A stretch of 26,138 nt of DNA from Chthoniobacterales bacterium. Its GTDB lineage: Bacteria; Verrucomicrobiota; Verrucomicrobiia; Chthoniobacterales; JACTMZ01. The notes beneath the pieces were generated by a model. The model did not search any database, had not been told where the DNA came from, and was given only the letters and a program-made list of their open reading frames with translations. Positions within the stretch are counted from its first letter, which is position 1; each line of letters starts with the position of its first letter. Shown one piece after another: positions 14,695 to 24,400 of this stretch. Position numbers and translations under genes: made by a program. The stretch covers positions 1 to 26,138 of the forward strand of contig JAFMJK010000008.1 in assembly GCA_017853515.1 (NCBI GenBank). Direction: 5' to 3'.

Positions 14695-16170
14695 TCAGGG
14701 CGTGATCACCTCGAAGGAACGAACGCGGCCGCGCGAGAGCAAAAGGACCGCTCGCTGGTCCGGAGGCAAAGCGGCGGCGGCGGCGGCAAATTCCTCCGGC
14801 GTGGCCACGGGATCGTCATTGACCTGCTCGATGACATCGCCCGGCTGCAGCCATCCTGCCGCGGGGCTCCCGGGGTCGACCAACTGGACCATCACGCCCT
14901 GGATGCCGTCCGGCAGGCGATAGCGGGCGGCGAGTTGCGGAGTTACGGGACGGACCGTCACTCCGGAGAGCGCCCCGTTGCGGACCACTTGCGGCACGAC
15001 TGGCACCGGGGAGGGCGCCAACGCGCCGGCCGCCGTCTGGCCTTGCTCGACGATCGTCACGGGAACTTTGACGGTCTGGCCCTCGCGCAAAATTTCCACC
15101 TCGGCCTGCTGACCTACGTTCGCCTCCGAGACGCGCTTGCGCAGGTCGCGGTAACCTCCGATTTCGCGCCCGTCGAACTTCACGATGAAGTCACCCCGCC
15201 GGAGGCCCGCCAAGGCAGCCGGGGAATCCGCAAACACCGCGTCGATCAAAGCACCGCGGTCGTCGGGCAGACCAAGCCGGCGCGCCGTGCCCGCGTCCAG
15301 CGGAAGCATGACCACGCCCAGGTAAGGGCGCAGCACGCGGCCGTGCGCGAGGATCTGTTCAAGGACACGCTTGGCCGTGTTCGAAGGTATCGAGAAGGCC
15401 ACACCCTGGTTGCCACCCGACTCCGACTTGATGCTGTTGTTGATAGCCACGACTTCGCCGTGGATGTTCACCAATGGTCCGCCGGAGTTGCCGGGATTGA
15501 TCGGCGCATCAGTCTGGAAAAACTCGTTGACCGATTCGCTCGAGGCGACGCGGTCGCGCGCGCTGATGATGCCCATGGTCACGGACTCCTGCAGTCCGTA
15601 GGGCGCGCCGATGGCGAAGACCAATTGTCCGACGCGCACTTTTTCCGAATCGGCCAGCCCGAGAGGGCGCAACCCCGGCGCGTCGATTTTCAGAATGGCG
15701 ATATCGGATCCAGGATCCGCACCCAGCACCTTGCCGGGCAGGCTTTGGCCGCCGCTCAACGTCACCAGCACCTCGGCCGCGCCGTCTATGACATGGAGAT
15801 TGGTGATGATATGCCCCTCCTCCGAGACGATGACGCCCGAACCGGTCTCGGCGATCGGCTGGCGCCGGCCGAAGCCGAAATACTGGCGGATGAGCTCTTC
15901 GCGGGGATCGACCGCGGGGTTCTTCAGCGCGCTGATGCTGACCACGGAGGGAATGACAGCCTCGGCCACGCGTCCGAGTTCGTCGTTCAGCGCGGTCAAG
16001 CCGGGAATGTGCGCGGCGCCGACGGCCGGTTTGACCTTGGGCAGAACGCTCTCGATTGCGGCGGAACCATCGCGCGGCAGCCCGCTCTGGCCGCTTTTCC
16101 AAGCGTAAAGGCCGGCCAAAGCCATGGTGATGATCAGAACGAAGAGAAGAAACTGCAGGAAACTTTTCAT
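14695..16170 (-). CDS. Membrane-anchored trypsin-like serine protease, HtrA/Deg family
   Basis: This 491-residue protease is a DegP/DegS/DegQ-type quality-control enzyme of the cell envelope. A hydrophobic anchor or uncleaved signal is at residues 5-24. The protease domain has catalytic H126 (TNLHVI), D156 (SDIAILKI) and S229 (GNSGGPL). PDZ domains lie at about 282-375 (YLGVVM...LRRGDFIVKFDG) and about 395-485 (GVTVRPVT...LQPGDVIEQVND), as in DegP/DegQ. The end of PDZ2 shows the hydrophobic strand LLLSRGR. It follows phosphoglucomutase by 15 bases and lies upstream of the receiver-FGE cassette, a plausible envelope-stress neighbourhood. No Shine-Dalgarno or promoter is evident at its start, so it is probably transcribed with the upstream gene. 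Confidence 0.92.
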   Translation of the reverse strand: MKSFLQFLLFVLIITMALAGLYAWKSGQSGLPRDGSAAIESVLPKVKPAVGAAHIPGLTALNDELGRVAEAVIPSVVSISALKNPAVDPREELIRQYFGFGRRQPIAETGSGVIVSEEGHIITNLHVIDGAAEVLVTLSGGQSLPGKVLGADPGSDIAILKIDAPGLRPLGLADSEKVRVGQLVFAIGAPYGLQESVTMGIISARDRVASSESVNEFFQTDAPINPGNSGGPLVNIHGEVVAINNSIKSESGGNQGVAFSIPSNTAKRVLEQILAHGRVLRPYLGVVMLPLDAGTARRLGLPDDRGALIDAVFADSPAALAGLRRGDFIVKFDGREIGGYRDLRKRVSEANVGQQAEVEILREGQTVKVPVTIVEQGQTAAGALAPSPVPVVPQVVRNGALSGVTVRPVTPQLAARYRLPDGIQGVMVQLVDPGSPAAGWLQPGDVIEQVNDDPVATPEEFAAAAAALPPDQRAVLLLSRGRVRSFEVITP

Positions 16171-16185
16171 CGTGGCACAGGGCGG

Positions 16186-18150
16186 TCAGGCGGCCGCGCG
16201 GCGCAGGGCGTCGGCATGGAGCCAATCCCAAAGGCGGTCGATCGATTGCCCGACACGGCGGCGCGCGGCGGCTGTTTCATCGGGGGTGAATTTCCGCCCC
16301 GTTGCCGGTTTTTCAACCCCGAAGATGTAATACTTAATCTTCGGCTCCGTGCCGCTCGGACGCACCGCGCAGCGGCGTCCGTCGGCCAGAGTATAAATGA
16401 TCATGGCTTCGGCCGGAATGCGCTCGCCTTCGATGTCGTGCACGATGTCGGTGGCGAAGTTGTCCATTTTCACCACGCGCGACCCGTCCATCTCGGCCGG
16501 CGGATTGTCCGCGTAGGACGCCGCCAGCTTGCCGATCGTCGCCGCGCCCTCCGCGCCCTCGAAGACAAGCGACTCGCCGCGCTCGAGATGCACGCCGAGC
16601 GTGGCGAAAATGTCATCGAGATATTCGACGGCGGTCATGCCGCGCGAACGCGCGTAGGCCACCACCTCGGCGAAGGCGGCGACGGCCGCATTGGCGTCCT
16701 TGTCCCGCGCGAAGTCGGACAGCGTGTAGCCGTAGCTTTCTTCCCCGCCCATGACGAGAAACGACGAGTGCTCGAGCCGCAAGCGGCGCGTCTCATCCTC
16801 GTCGAGATGCGGATAGTCGCGCCGCAGGTCGGCGGGGATCGCTTCCTCGTATTGACGCAACTTGGCCGCGTTGTATTTGAAGCCGGTCAAGGTATCCACG
16901 CAGCGCAAGCCGAAATGCCCGGCCACCTCTTTCTGCAAATCGGTGGTCACGTAGGTCTTGATGATGACGCCGCGCGATTTGTTCGCGTCGTTCAGGATGC
17001 CGAGCTCGAACATGCGCGAGGCACGGTAAAAGGCGAGCATGGCGCCGATCTGGTTGCCGGTGAGCAGCTCCATTTTTCCATCGCCACCGCGCACCGCCAC
17101 GCCCATGCGGTCGTCGTCGGGATCGGTCGCCATGACCAGATCCGCACCGATTTTGTCGGCCAGCTCCATCGCCTTGGTCAGGGCCTCGGCATATTCCGGG
17201 TTGGGCGACTTGACCGTGGGGAAGCGGCTGTCCGGCACGAGTTGCTCCGGCACGGCCGTGGCATCGAAACCGAGGCGCTCGAGCAAAGGCATGACGATCG
17301 ATGCGCCCACGCCGTGCAACGGCGAGTAGACAATTTTGAGATCCTTCTCTTCGGCCACGACGGCGGGATCGAGAACCACTCGCTCGAGGCGGTCGAGATA
17401 GGCCCCGTCCATTTCCGGCCCGAGCGAAGAGCGCTCGCCCTGCTGCGCCACGGGGAGCGGTTGGTAATGCGCGCTCTCCACCGCGTTGACCTTTTCGATG
17501 ATCCCCGTGGCGTGCGGATCGATGACCTGGCCGCCGTCGTTGAAATAAACTTTGTATCCGTTGTAGGCGGGCGGGTTGTGGCTGGCCGTGATGTTGATCC
17601 CTGCCGCCGCACCCGTCTGGCGCACGGCAAAACTCAGTTCCGGAGTCGGCCGCGGCTCGGCGAAGACCAGCGCGTCACATCCCAACTCGGTGATGACTTT
17701 GGCCGCGAGATCGGCAAATTCGCGGGAAAAAAAGCGCGTGTCGTAACTGATGCAGATTTTCGGGCGGTGCGTCAGCTTCTCGCGCGTCGCCCATTCCTTG
17801 ACGTAGGCGACCAGACCCTGCGTGGCGCGGCTGATGTTGTAGTAGTTCATCGCGTTGGTGCCCGTGCACGGGAACTCGGGCCGCCCCAGCGCCTGCGGGG
17901 TCCCCTTCTCCGCGGCAGTCACCGCCGCCCCGATTGTTTTTCCGCGCAACCCGCCCGTGCCGAAGGCCAGCGTTCGGAAGAACCGGTTGTTCAGCTCCTC
18001 CCAGTTGCCGTCCGCGGCCAATTCGCGCACGCTGGCCTCCTCCGGAGCCGAGGGCCCGGCGGCGAGGAATTTTTCGATGTTCGCGCGCGAGGCGGCCAAC
18101 AATCCGCCATGTGCCTCGCCGGCCTGCAGCACTTCCGACAGATTACTCAT
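16186..18150 (-). CDS. Phosphoglucomutase / phosphomannomutase (alpha-D-phosphohexomutase)
   Basis: The 654-residue enzyme interconverts hexose-1-phosphate and hexose-6-phosphate, feeding glycogen, sugar nucleotides and LPS. Phosphoserine S190 lies in TASHNPPAYNGYK, the Mg-binding loop DPDDDR at 343-348, the sugar-specificity loop GGEESYG at 468-474, and the phosphate-binding loop RPSGTEPKIKYY near the C-terminus. It resembles the longer PgcA/PGM2 type and is somewhat longer than the usual 580 residues because of an N-terminal helical extension. An upstream ATG in the open frame (18297) is rejected: the ATG at 18150 follows a TTTGCA-17-TATATT element and begins the family-like sequence. htrA follows 15 bases downstream. 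Confidence 0.93.
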   Translation of the reverse strand: MSNLSEVLQAGEAHGGLLAASRANIEKFLAAGPSAPEEASVRELAADGNWEELNNRFFRTLAFGTGGLRGKTIGAAVTAAEKGTPQALGRPEFPCTGTNAMNYYNISRATQGLVAYVKEWATREKLTHRPKICISYDTRFFSREFADLAAKVITELGCDALVFAEPRPTPELSFAVRQTGAAAGINITASHNPPAYNGYKVYFNDGGQVIDPHATGIIEKVNAVESAHYQPLPVAQQGERSSLGPEMDGAYLDRLERVVLDPAVVAEEKDLKIVYSPLHGVGASIVMPLLERLGFDATAVPEQLVPDSRFPTVKSPNPEYAEALTKAMELADKIGADLVMATDPDDDRMGVAVRGGDGKMELLTGNQIGAMLAFYRASRMFELGILNDANKSRGVIIKTYVTTDLQKEVAGHFGLRCVDTLTGFKYNAAKLRQYEEAIPADLRRDYPHLDEDETRRLRLEHSSFLVMGGEESYGYTLSDFARDKDANAAVAAFAEVVAYARSRGMTAVEYLDDIFATLGVHLERGESLVFEGAEGAATIGKLAASYADNPPAEMDGSRVVKMDNFATDIVHDIEGERIPAEAMIIYTLADGRRCAVRPSGTEPKIKYYIFGVEKPATGRKFTPDETAAARRRVGQSIDRLWDWLHADALRRAAA

Positions 18151-18188
18151 AAACAACCGAATATAGACATCCCCCGCCCGCGTGCAAA
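18151..18188 (-). promoter_or_regulatory. Promoter candidate for phosphoglucomutase-htrA
   Basis: The minus strand reads TTTGCA (18183-18188), 17 bases, TATATT (18160-18165; 5 of 6), then 9 bases to the ATG at 18150. The start site would lie about 3 bases before the ATG. It is back to back with the RND promoter, without overlap. Confidence 0.5.
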
Positions 18189-18209
18189 GCCCCCGGAAAG
18201 AGGACCGCG

Positions 18210-18244
18210 TTGCCGCCGCGGCACGGTCCGCATAGCTTGAGCCG
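18210..18244 (+). promoter_or_regulatory. Promoter candidate for the RND transporter
   Basis: TTGCCG (18210-18215) is followed by 17 bases, TAGCTT (18233-18238), and 6 bases to the ATG at 18245. The same TAGCTT hexamer with 17-base spacing occurs upstream of the DksA-like gene. No Shine-Dalgarno is visible. Confidence 0.42.
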
Positions 18245-21200
18245 ATGAGCACGGCTACATGGAGCGTGAAGAACCGCGTTGCGGTGAACATCTTCACGCT
18301 CGTCGTGGTTTTCGCCGGATACTACGCCGCCTTCACGCAGCTGCAGCGCGACCTGTTTCCCGACGTCAGCACCAATTTCATCCAGGTGACCACCCTCGAC
18401 CCCGAAACGGGCGCACCGGAGGACATCGAACGCACCATCACCGTGCCGATCGAGGAGGAACTGGGCAATGTCGATTACCTCGAAGAGATCCGTTCCATTT
18501 CGCAGGACAATTTTTCCAATATCTTCATCGAGGTCGACCCGGCGATCGAGGACATCCAGCCCGTGCTCAACGAGGTGCGCCAGGCGGTGGACAAAGCCAA
18601 GGCAGACCTGCCCGCCTCGGCCGAACCGCCGGTCGTCGAGGAGTTCGACATCCCCTTCCCGCTCATCACATTCACCGTTTCCTATCCGCCGGGGTTCGAC
18701 GTCCGGAAAATCCGTCCCACGCTCGACCGCATCGAGCGCAAACTCAAACTCGTGCCCGGCGTTTCGCGGGTGCTGGTCGACGGACTGGAGCGGCGCGAAG
18801 TGTGGGTCGAGATCGATCCCTACCGATTGCGCTCGGCCGGTCTCTCCTTCGCCGAGGTCATGGATGCCGTGGCGGCGAAAAACGTCAACGTGGTCGGCGG
18901 ACGCCTCGATGCGCAAGGCGGACAGCGCGTTGTCCGGTTGCTCGGCGAGATCACCGAGGCCGCGCAACTCGAGGATCTGCCGGTGGTCAAACGCGCCGAC
19001 GGCCGCACGATAAAGATCCGCGACATCGCCACCGTAAAAGAGACGACCGAGAAGCCGCAGACCTATGGTCGCACCAACCTCAGACCCGCCGTCACCTACA
19101 CGCTGGTGAAGAAGAAGGGGACCGACGTCATCCGGACCGTGAGGGAAGCTCGCCGGGTTTTTGCCGGGGAGACCGCGTCCCTGCCGCCGGAAGTCGAGAC
19201 ACAGGTCGTGACCGACACGACCAAATACATCAACACGCGCATCGAAACCGTGACCAAGAACGGCATCCAGTCGCTCATCCTCGTCACCATCCTGCTTCTT
19301 CTCTTCCTCGATTGGCGCCTCGCGCTGTTCGTCGCCTTCGGCATCCCGTTTTCCTTCGCCGGCACATTCCTCGTTCTTTATCTCGGGGGCTTCACCATCA
19401 ACATGCTTTCGCTGTTCGGAATGATCATGGCGCTGGGCATGGTGGTCGACGACGCCGTCGTCATCGGCGAAAATGTTTTCCGGTATTACTCGGAAGGGGA
19501 AAGCGCGACACGCGCCGCGGTGCGCGGGGCCCAGGAAGTGATGTGGCCCGTCTTCGGCAGCGTGAGCACGACGGTCGCCGCCTTCCTTCCGCTCATCTGG
19601 GGCGAAGGCATCATCGGCAAATTTCTCGCCATTGTGCCGGTGGTCGTCATTTCCACGCTTTGCTTTTCGCTCGCGCAGGCCTTTCTCGTTCTCCCTTCCC
19701 ATCTGGCCGACTGCCTGCGCCCGATCCGCTCCGCGGCGAGCCGGCGGGCCGCGGCGGCAGCCGACCCGCCGCACGGATGGCGCCGGCTGCGCCATGAACT
19801 GGGCTTGAGCTACGAAGAACTGCGCGAAGCGGTCGACCGCATGGTGGGAAAAACGGTCGCGGTTTACGCCCATCTCCTCAATCTCGCCCTGCGCACGCGC
19901 TACGCCGTGGTTGCGGTTTTCCTCGCCGCTTTGCTCTTCGTCGGCGGACTCGTTGCGGCGGGGGTGGTGCCGTTCCGCCTTTTTGCCACGGATTTCGCCG
20001 ACACGATCAACATCAAACTCGAACTGCCCGCCGACTACACGCTCGACCAGACGGCCGATGTCGCCGCGCGCGTCGAACGCGATGTGGTCGATGCCCTGCC
20101 CGAGGGCGACTTGGTCGCGGTGATCACGCGCGTCGGCGCCATGTTCGATCCGACCGACCAATTCCTCGAATACGGAAGCAACTTGGCCATGCTCATTGTC
20201 GACCTCGACGAGCAGAATCCGGGCTGCCGCAAACCCTCGGTCATCGAGCGGGATCTGCGCCGGGTCGCCGAGTCTTTCCCCGAGGTGATCAACGGCACGG
20301 CAAAAAAGGAGGAAGGCGGACCGCCGGTGGGACGCGCGGTGAACATCGAGATCCGCGGCGCGGGCTTCGAGGAACTGAAGAAGGCGGCCGCGGACGTGGA
20401 GAAACGCCTGCGCGAACTGCCGGGACTGGTCAACGTGGGCAGCGACCTGCCGAAGGGCAAAACGGAATTCCGCATCCGCTTGGACGAGGACCGCACGGCG
20501 CGCGCCGGACTCGACGCAGCGCAAGTCGGGCGCAACCTGCTCGGTGCATTCCGCGGCCTCGAGGCCTCGCGCCTGCGCTGGGGCAACGACGAGGTGATCG
20601 TCCGCGTGAAAATGGACGAACGTTACAGCCACGACCCCGAGACGGTGCGCAACCTCCTGGTCAAAGGACCGCGCGGCATGGTCGACCTCGACAGCTTGGC
20701 CAAAGTCGAGCGGGTCAGCGGTGTCCCGCGCGTCAAGCGACTCGACCAGGAACGCGTCATCACCGTTTCGGCCGACGTGGATGACCGCGTCACCACGTCG
20801 AGCGGGGCCAACGCGCTCATCAAGCCGTGGCTGCCGGAACTGCTGCGCGAAAACCCGGGCATCGACATCGGCCTGACCGGGGAGAACGAGGACACCGAGC
20901 GCAGCATCGAAGCGATGAAATTCGCCGCGTTCGTCGCGCTTTTCCTCATCTACGCGCTGATCGCCACCATCACGAACTCGTTTCTGCAGCCGCTGGTTAT
21001 CATGACCGTCGTGCCGTTCGGCGTCGTCGGCGTCATCCTCGGCCTGCTTTTCATGGGCGAACCGATGGGGCTGATGTCGGTCATGGGCACCATCGCTTTG
21101 GCCGGCATCGTGGTGAACAACTCGATCGTCTTCGTTGATTTCATCAACAATTACCGTGCCGGACGCGACCCGGACAGCGCCCGCGTTCGCTGGCACTCCA

Positions 21201-21472
21201 TCGTGGCAGCCGGATGCACCCGGTTCCGTCCCATTTTCCTGACCACCGCCACAACGGTTGTCGGCCTCTTCAGCCTCGCCTTCCTCAGCACCGGACAGGA
21301 ACAATTCCTCGCTCCCATGGCCCAGGCCATTGTCTGGGGACTGACTTTCGCCACCCTGATCACGCTGGTTCTCATCCCCTGCCTCTACGCCATTCTCGAC
21401 GACTTGATGCTGGCCGTGCGGCGGCGGAAGAATGTGGAGGAGGCCGCCGCGGGCTTTCCCTCCGCGGCCTGA
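18245..21472 (+). CDS. RND-family efflux permease (AcrB/HAE type)
   Basis: The 1075-residue protein is a full-length resistance-nodulation-division inner-membrane pump driven by protons. The first membrane segment (about 13-33) is followed by a large periplasmic loop with LFPDVSTNFI, then a membrane block with GMVVDDAVVIGEN, where D402/D403 match the proton-relay aspartates D407/D408 of AcrB. A second periplasmic loop and a second membrane block follow. In the latter, the AcrB K940 position reads N (GIVVNNSIVFVDF, N958), a variation seen in several RND branches. A cytoplasmic stretch (about 495-540) is Arg/Ala-rich. No membrane-fusion protein or outer-membrane channel gene adjoins it, so partners must lie elsewhere or it works alone. 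It starts a plus-strand run with the TPR protein and nth. Confidence 0.92.
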   Translation: MSTATWSVKNRVAVNIFTLVVVFAGYYAAFTQLQRDLFPDVSTNFIQVTTLDPETGAPEDIERTITVPIEEELGNVDYLEEIRSISQDNFSNIFIEVDPAIEDIQPVLNEVRQAVDKAKADLPASAEPPVVEEFDIPFPLITFTVSYPPGFDVRKIRPTLDRIERKLKLVPGVSRVLVDGLERREVWVEIDPYRLRSAGLSFAEVMDAVAAKNVNVVGGRLDAQGGQRVVRLLGEITEAAQLEDLPVVKRADGRTIKIRDIATVKETTEKPQTYGRTNLRPAVTYTLVKKKGTDVIRTVREARRVFAGETASLPPEVETQVVTDTTKYINTRIETVTKNGIQSLILVTILLLLFLDWRLALFVAFGIPFSFAGTFLVLYLGGFTINMLSLFGMIMALGMVVDDAVVIGENVFRYYSEGESATRAAVRGAQEVMWPVFGSVSTTVAAFLPLIWGEGIIGKFLAIVPVVVISTLCFSLAQAFLVLPSHLADCLRPIRSAASRRAAAAADPPHGWRRLRHELGLSYEELREAVDRMVGKTVAVYAHLLNLALRTRYAVVAVFLAALLFVGGLVAAGVVPFRLFATDFADTINIKLELPADYTLDQTADVAARVERDVVDALPEGDLVAVITRVGAMFDPTDQFLEYGSNLAMLIVDLDEQNPGCRKPSVIERDLRRVAESFPEVINGTAKKEEGGPPVGRAVNIEIRGAGFEELKKAAADVEKRLRELPGLVNVGSDLPKGKTEFRIRLDEDRTARAGLDAAQVGRNLLGAFRGLEASRLRWGNDEVIVRVKMDERYSHDPETVRNLLVKGPRGMVDLDSLAKVERVSGVPRVKRLDQERVITVSADVDDRVTTSSGANALIKPWLPELLRENPGIDIGLTGENEDTERSIEAMKFAAFVALFLIYALIATITNSFLQPLVIMTVVPFGVVGVILGLLFMGEPMGLMSVMGTIALAGIVVNNSIVFVDFINNYRAGRDPDSARVRWHSIVAAGCTRFRPIFLTTATTVVGLFSLAFLSTGQEQFLAPMAQAIVWGLTFATLITLVLIPCLYAILDDLMLAVRRRKNVEEAAAGFPSAA

Positions 21473-21490
21473 GCGGTTAAGATCCATGCC
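21455..21490 (+). promoter_or_regulatory. Possible promoter for the large TPR gene
   Basis: TTTCCC (21455-21460) is followed by 17 bases, TAAGAT (21478-21483; 4 of 6), and 7 bases to the ATG at 21491. The -35 is poor. The gene may also be read from the RND transcript, since the gap is only 18 bases. Confidence 0.3.
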
Positions 21491-24400
21491 ATGAACGTCG
21501 CTCCCCGGTTCCGCTGTTTTCTGCTGCTTGGTTTGTTTGCCGCGTCGACCGCCGCGGCCCAGGACGATGCCCCCAAACAGGCCCTGGAAGCGGCCAACGT
21601 CATCTACGGCAACGGGGATTATCCGGCGGCGGTCGCGGCCTACGAAAAGATCCTCGTCGACTACCCGACATCGCCGGTCGTGGTCAACGCGCAGATCCAG
21701 TTGGCCTACGCGGGCTTTCTCGACGGCCAGAACGAAAAGAGCCTCGATGCGCTGGCCAAACTCCGGTCCGGACCCCCGCCGCCGAAAGACATCATCGAAC
21801 TGGCCGACCTGCTCGAACCGCAGGCCCTCTCCGCCCTCGCCGCATCGCTCAAGGCGGACGACCCCGCGCGCAAAGCGAAATACGAGGAAGCGGTGAAGAA
21901 ATTCGCGGCTTACGCGCAGAAATACCCGCAGTCCCGCGAGCTCGAGCAGGTCAACTACGGCAGCGCCATCGCCTCGTTCCAAATCGGCGACTTTGCCGCG
22001 GCGAGAAACATGCTCGAGGCGAACATCAAACGCTTCCCCGGCAGCGCGAGCGTCCAGGAAAGCCAAAACCTGCTCGCCCTCGCCCTCGCCACGGAAGGCA
22101 GCAAGATCCTCACCTCCGAGGGCGGGGACAAGCCGGCGGCCCTCGCCCTCTACGCACAGGCGGGAGACCTGCTGCGCGACATCATCAAAAAAAGGACGGA
22201 TCTGACCTTGGTCAATGCGGCGCAGTTCCAACTCGGCGAAATCCTTCTCAGCGAGGCAGCCTACGCGCCGGACGACCGCAAACCGGTTCTGCTCACCGAG
22301 GCGCGCAACGCTTTCCGCGGCGTTTTGCCCAAGGACGGGATCGTCGCCCTCCAGCAGAAAAAAGTCGACGGACTGCCCGCCCTCGCACGTGCGGCGCTGC
22401 TCTCTCGCAACGAAGCCGAGATCCAGCGCACCAACCGCCAAGCCGAGCGCGAGCGCCGCAAGCTGGCCGAGTTGCAATCGCGCCCCGACCAGATTTTCAC
22501 CGCGCTGCAGAAGGTGGCGGAATCCTACTTCCAGCAGGGGCAATACGACGAATCGCGCATCGTGCTGGCCCACATCGGCCCGCTCCTCACGGACAACGAG
22601 GACAAAAAGCGGAATCTCTATTTTCTCGCCATGAGCTACGCGCTGCAAAACGCGGCGGCACCGGCCGAGGAGAAATACACGGCGTTCCAAGGCGCGCACA
22701 AGGGCGACCCCATCGCGGCGAATTTGCCCGTGGCCATGGGCAACATGTATCTCACCCACCCCGACGAGGCCGTGCGGAATCCTGAGAAGGCCGCGCAATT
22801 TTTCAGGGAGGCGGCCGAGCTTTATCCGAAGAGTCCTTTGCTCGGCTTGTCCGTGGTCAACGAAGCCACCGCGCGCGCGCAGCAGGGCGACGTCGAGGGC
22901 GCGCTCAAAACCTACCGGGATTTCCTCGCCACCAATCCGCCGGCCGAAGTCGCCGCCGTGGCGCAGCTCGGCATCGGCAATGTGCTCAAGCAGGAGGGCA
23001 AGTGGGACGAGGCCATCGCCGCATACAAGGAAGTGGCGGCGAAATATCCGCAGGCCGCGCAAGTCGAGGAGGCCGAATTCTGGGTTGCCGTCGGCACGCA
23101 GCAGAAGGGCGACAACGAAGGCTCCCTGCCGCTCATCGACGCCTTCATGCAGAAATTCGCCTCGGGCCAACTGGCCCCCAGCGCGCTCTACTCCAAAGCA
23201 TCGGCCTTGCTCGCCCTCGGCCGCAACGACGAGGGCGTCGCGGTCCTGGCCGAGGTGGCCGACAAATTCCCGAAGAGCCAGCCCGCACCCTTCACTTACT
23301 TCCAGCGCGCGCAACTCGCCGGTGCGGCGCAGAACAGCGACGAAGTGGTGCGCCTCATGCGCGCTTTCGCCGAGAAATATCCGGAGGACGAAAAAATCTT
23401 CTTTGCCTACGACAGCATCGGGCAGACCGAGAACAACCGGGCCAACACCGCGGCAGCCGTCACGGCCTACGAGGAGTTCGTGCAGAAATTTCCCGCCGCA
23501 CCCAAGGCACCCGAGGCCATGGTCAAGATCGCCGATCTGCATCGCGCGGCGGCCGAGCGTCTCGGACGCTACGGAGCCCTCAACCCCGAGGAGCAAGCCA
23601 AGTGGAAGGAGTCGATGGGCGCATCGATTGCCGCGGGCGAGAAACTCGCCGCCGCCTATCCCGAAAGCGCCGAGCTGGCCCTCGGACTCCGCGCCATGCT
23701 CGTGGCGAAGAAACAGGAAATGGAAGCAGGCCTGACCGATGCCGCCGGGGTGGAAAAATATTTCGAGGATCTGGCCGGACAGGCCCCGGGCGGGGCGAAA
23801 AACAAAATTCTCTTCGCCCGCGCCGCTTTCATCAACAGCAGCGACCCGGCCCGCGCGCTGGAGGAAATGGGCAAAGCCTACGATGCCTCGCTCGTCTACG
23901 CGCCGGCCGATCTCGATCTCTACGGCTTGGCCCTGCTCGAGAACGGCAAGGCGGACGAAGCCAAAGGCGTCTTCGAAAAGATCTCGTCGGACTATCCCAA
24001 CCCCGAAGGCAAGCCGCCGGGCGAGGCACCGCCATCCATCCAGGAAGCGCAGGCCGTCGCGTTGTTCGGTCTGGGCCGCGTGGCGCAGGAGCAGGGCGAC
24101 GTGGCGGGAGCCGGGCAACTTTTCGAAAAGTTGAAGACGCTTTATCCGTGGTCCCCGAAGGTGCTCGAAGCCAACTACGGCATCGCCGCCTCCCTGCGCG
24201 AGCAAGGCAAGGGCGACGAAGCCGTCGCGCTGCTCACCCAGATCATCCGCGCACCCAACGCCTCCTCCGAACTGCGTGCCGACGCCATGCTGCTCGGCGG
24301 TTACATCCAGAAGGACAAGGGCGAGCGCGACGCGGCCATCGATTACTTCATCAAGATCTCCGCCTTTTACGACGGCGTGCCCGAAACCGCTTCAACCGGA

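Noticed and set aside
14935..18240. A 1101-codon plus-strand frame over htrA and phosphoglucomutase
   Set aside because: Antisense shadow with no family motif; both minus-strand proteins keep all their catalytic residues.
18143..24205. A 2020-codon open frame on the minus strand opposite the RND and TPR genes
   Set aside because: It is the mirror frame of two well-supported genes in GC-rich DNA, has biased His/Asp/Arg/Gly composition and no recognisable domain.
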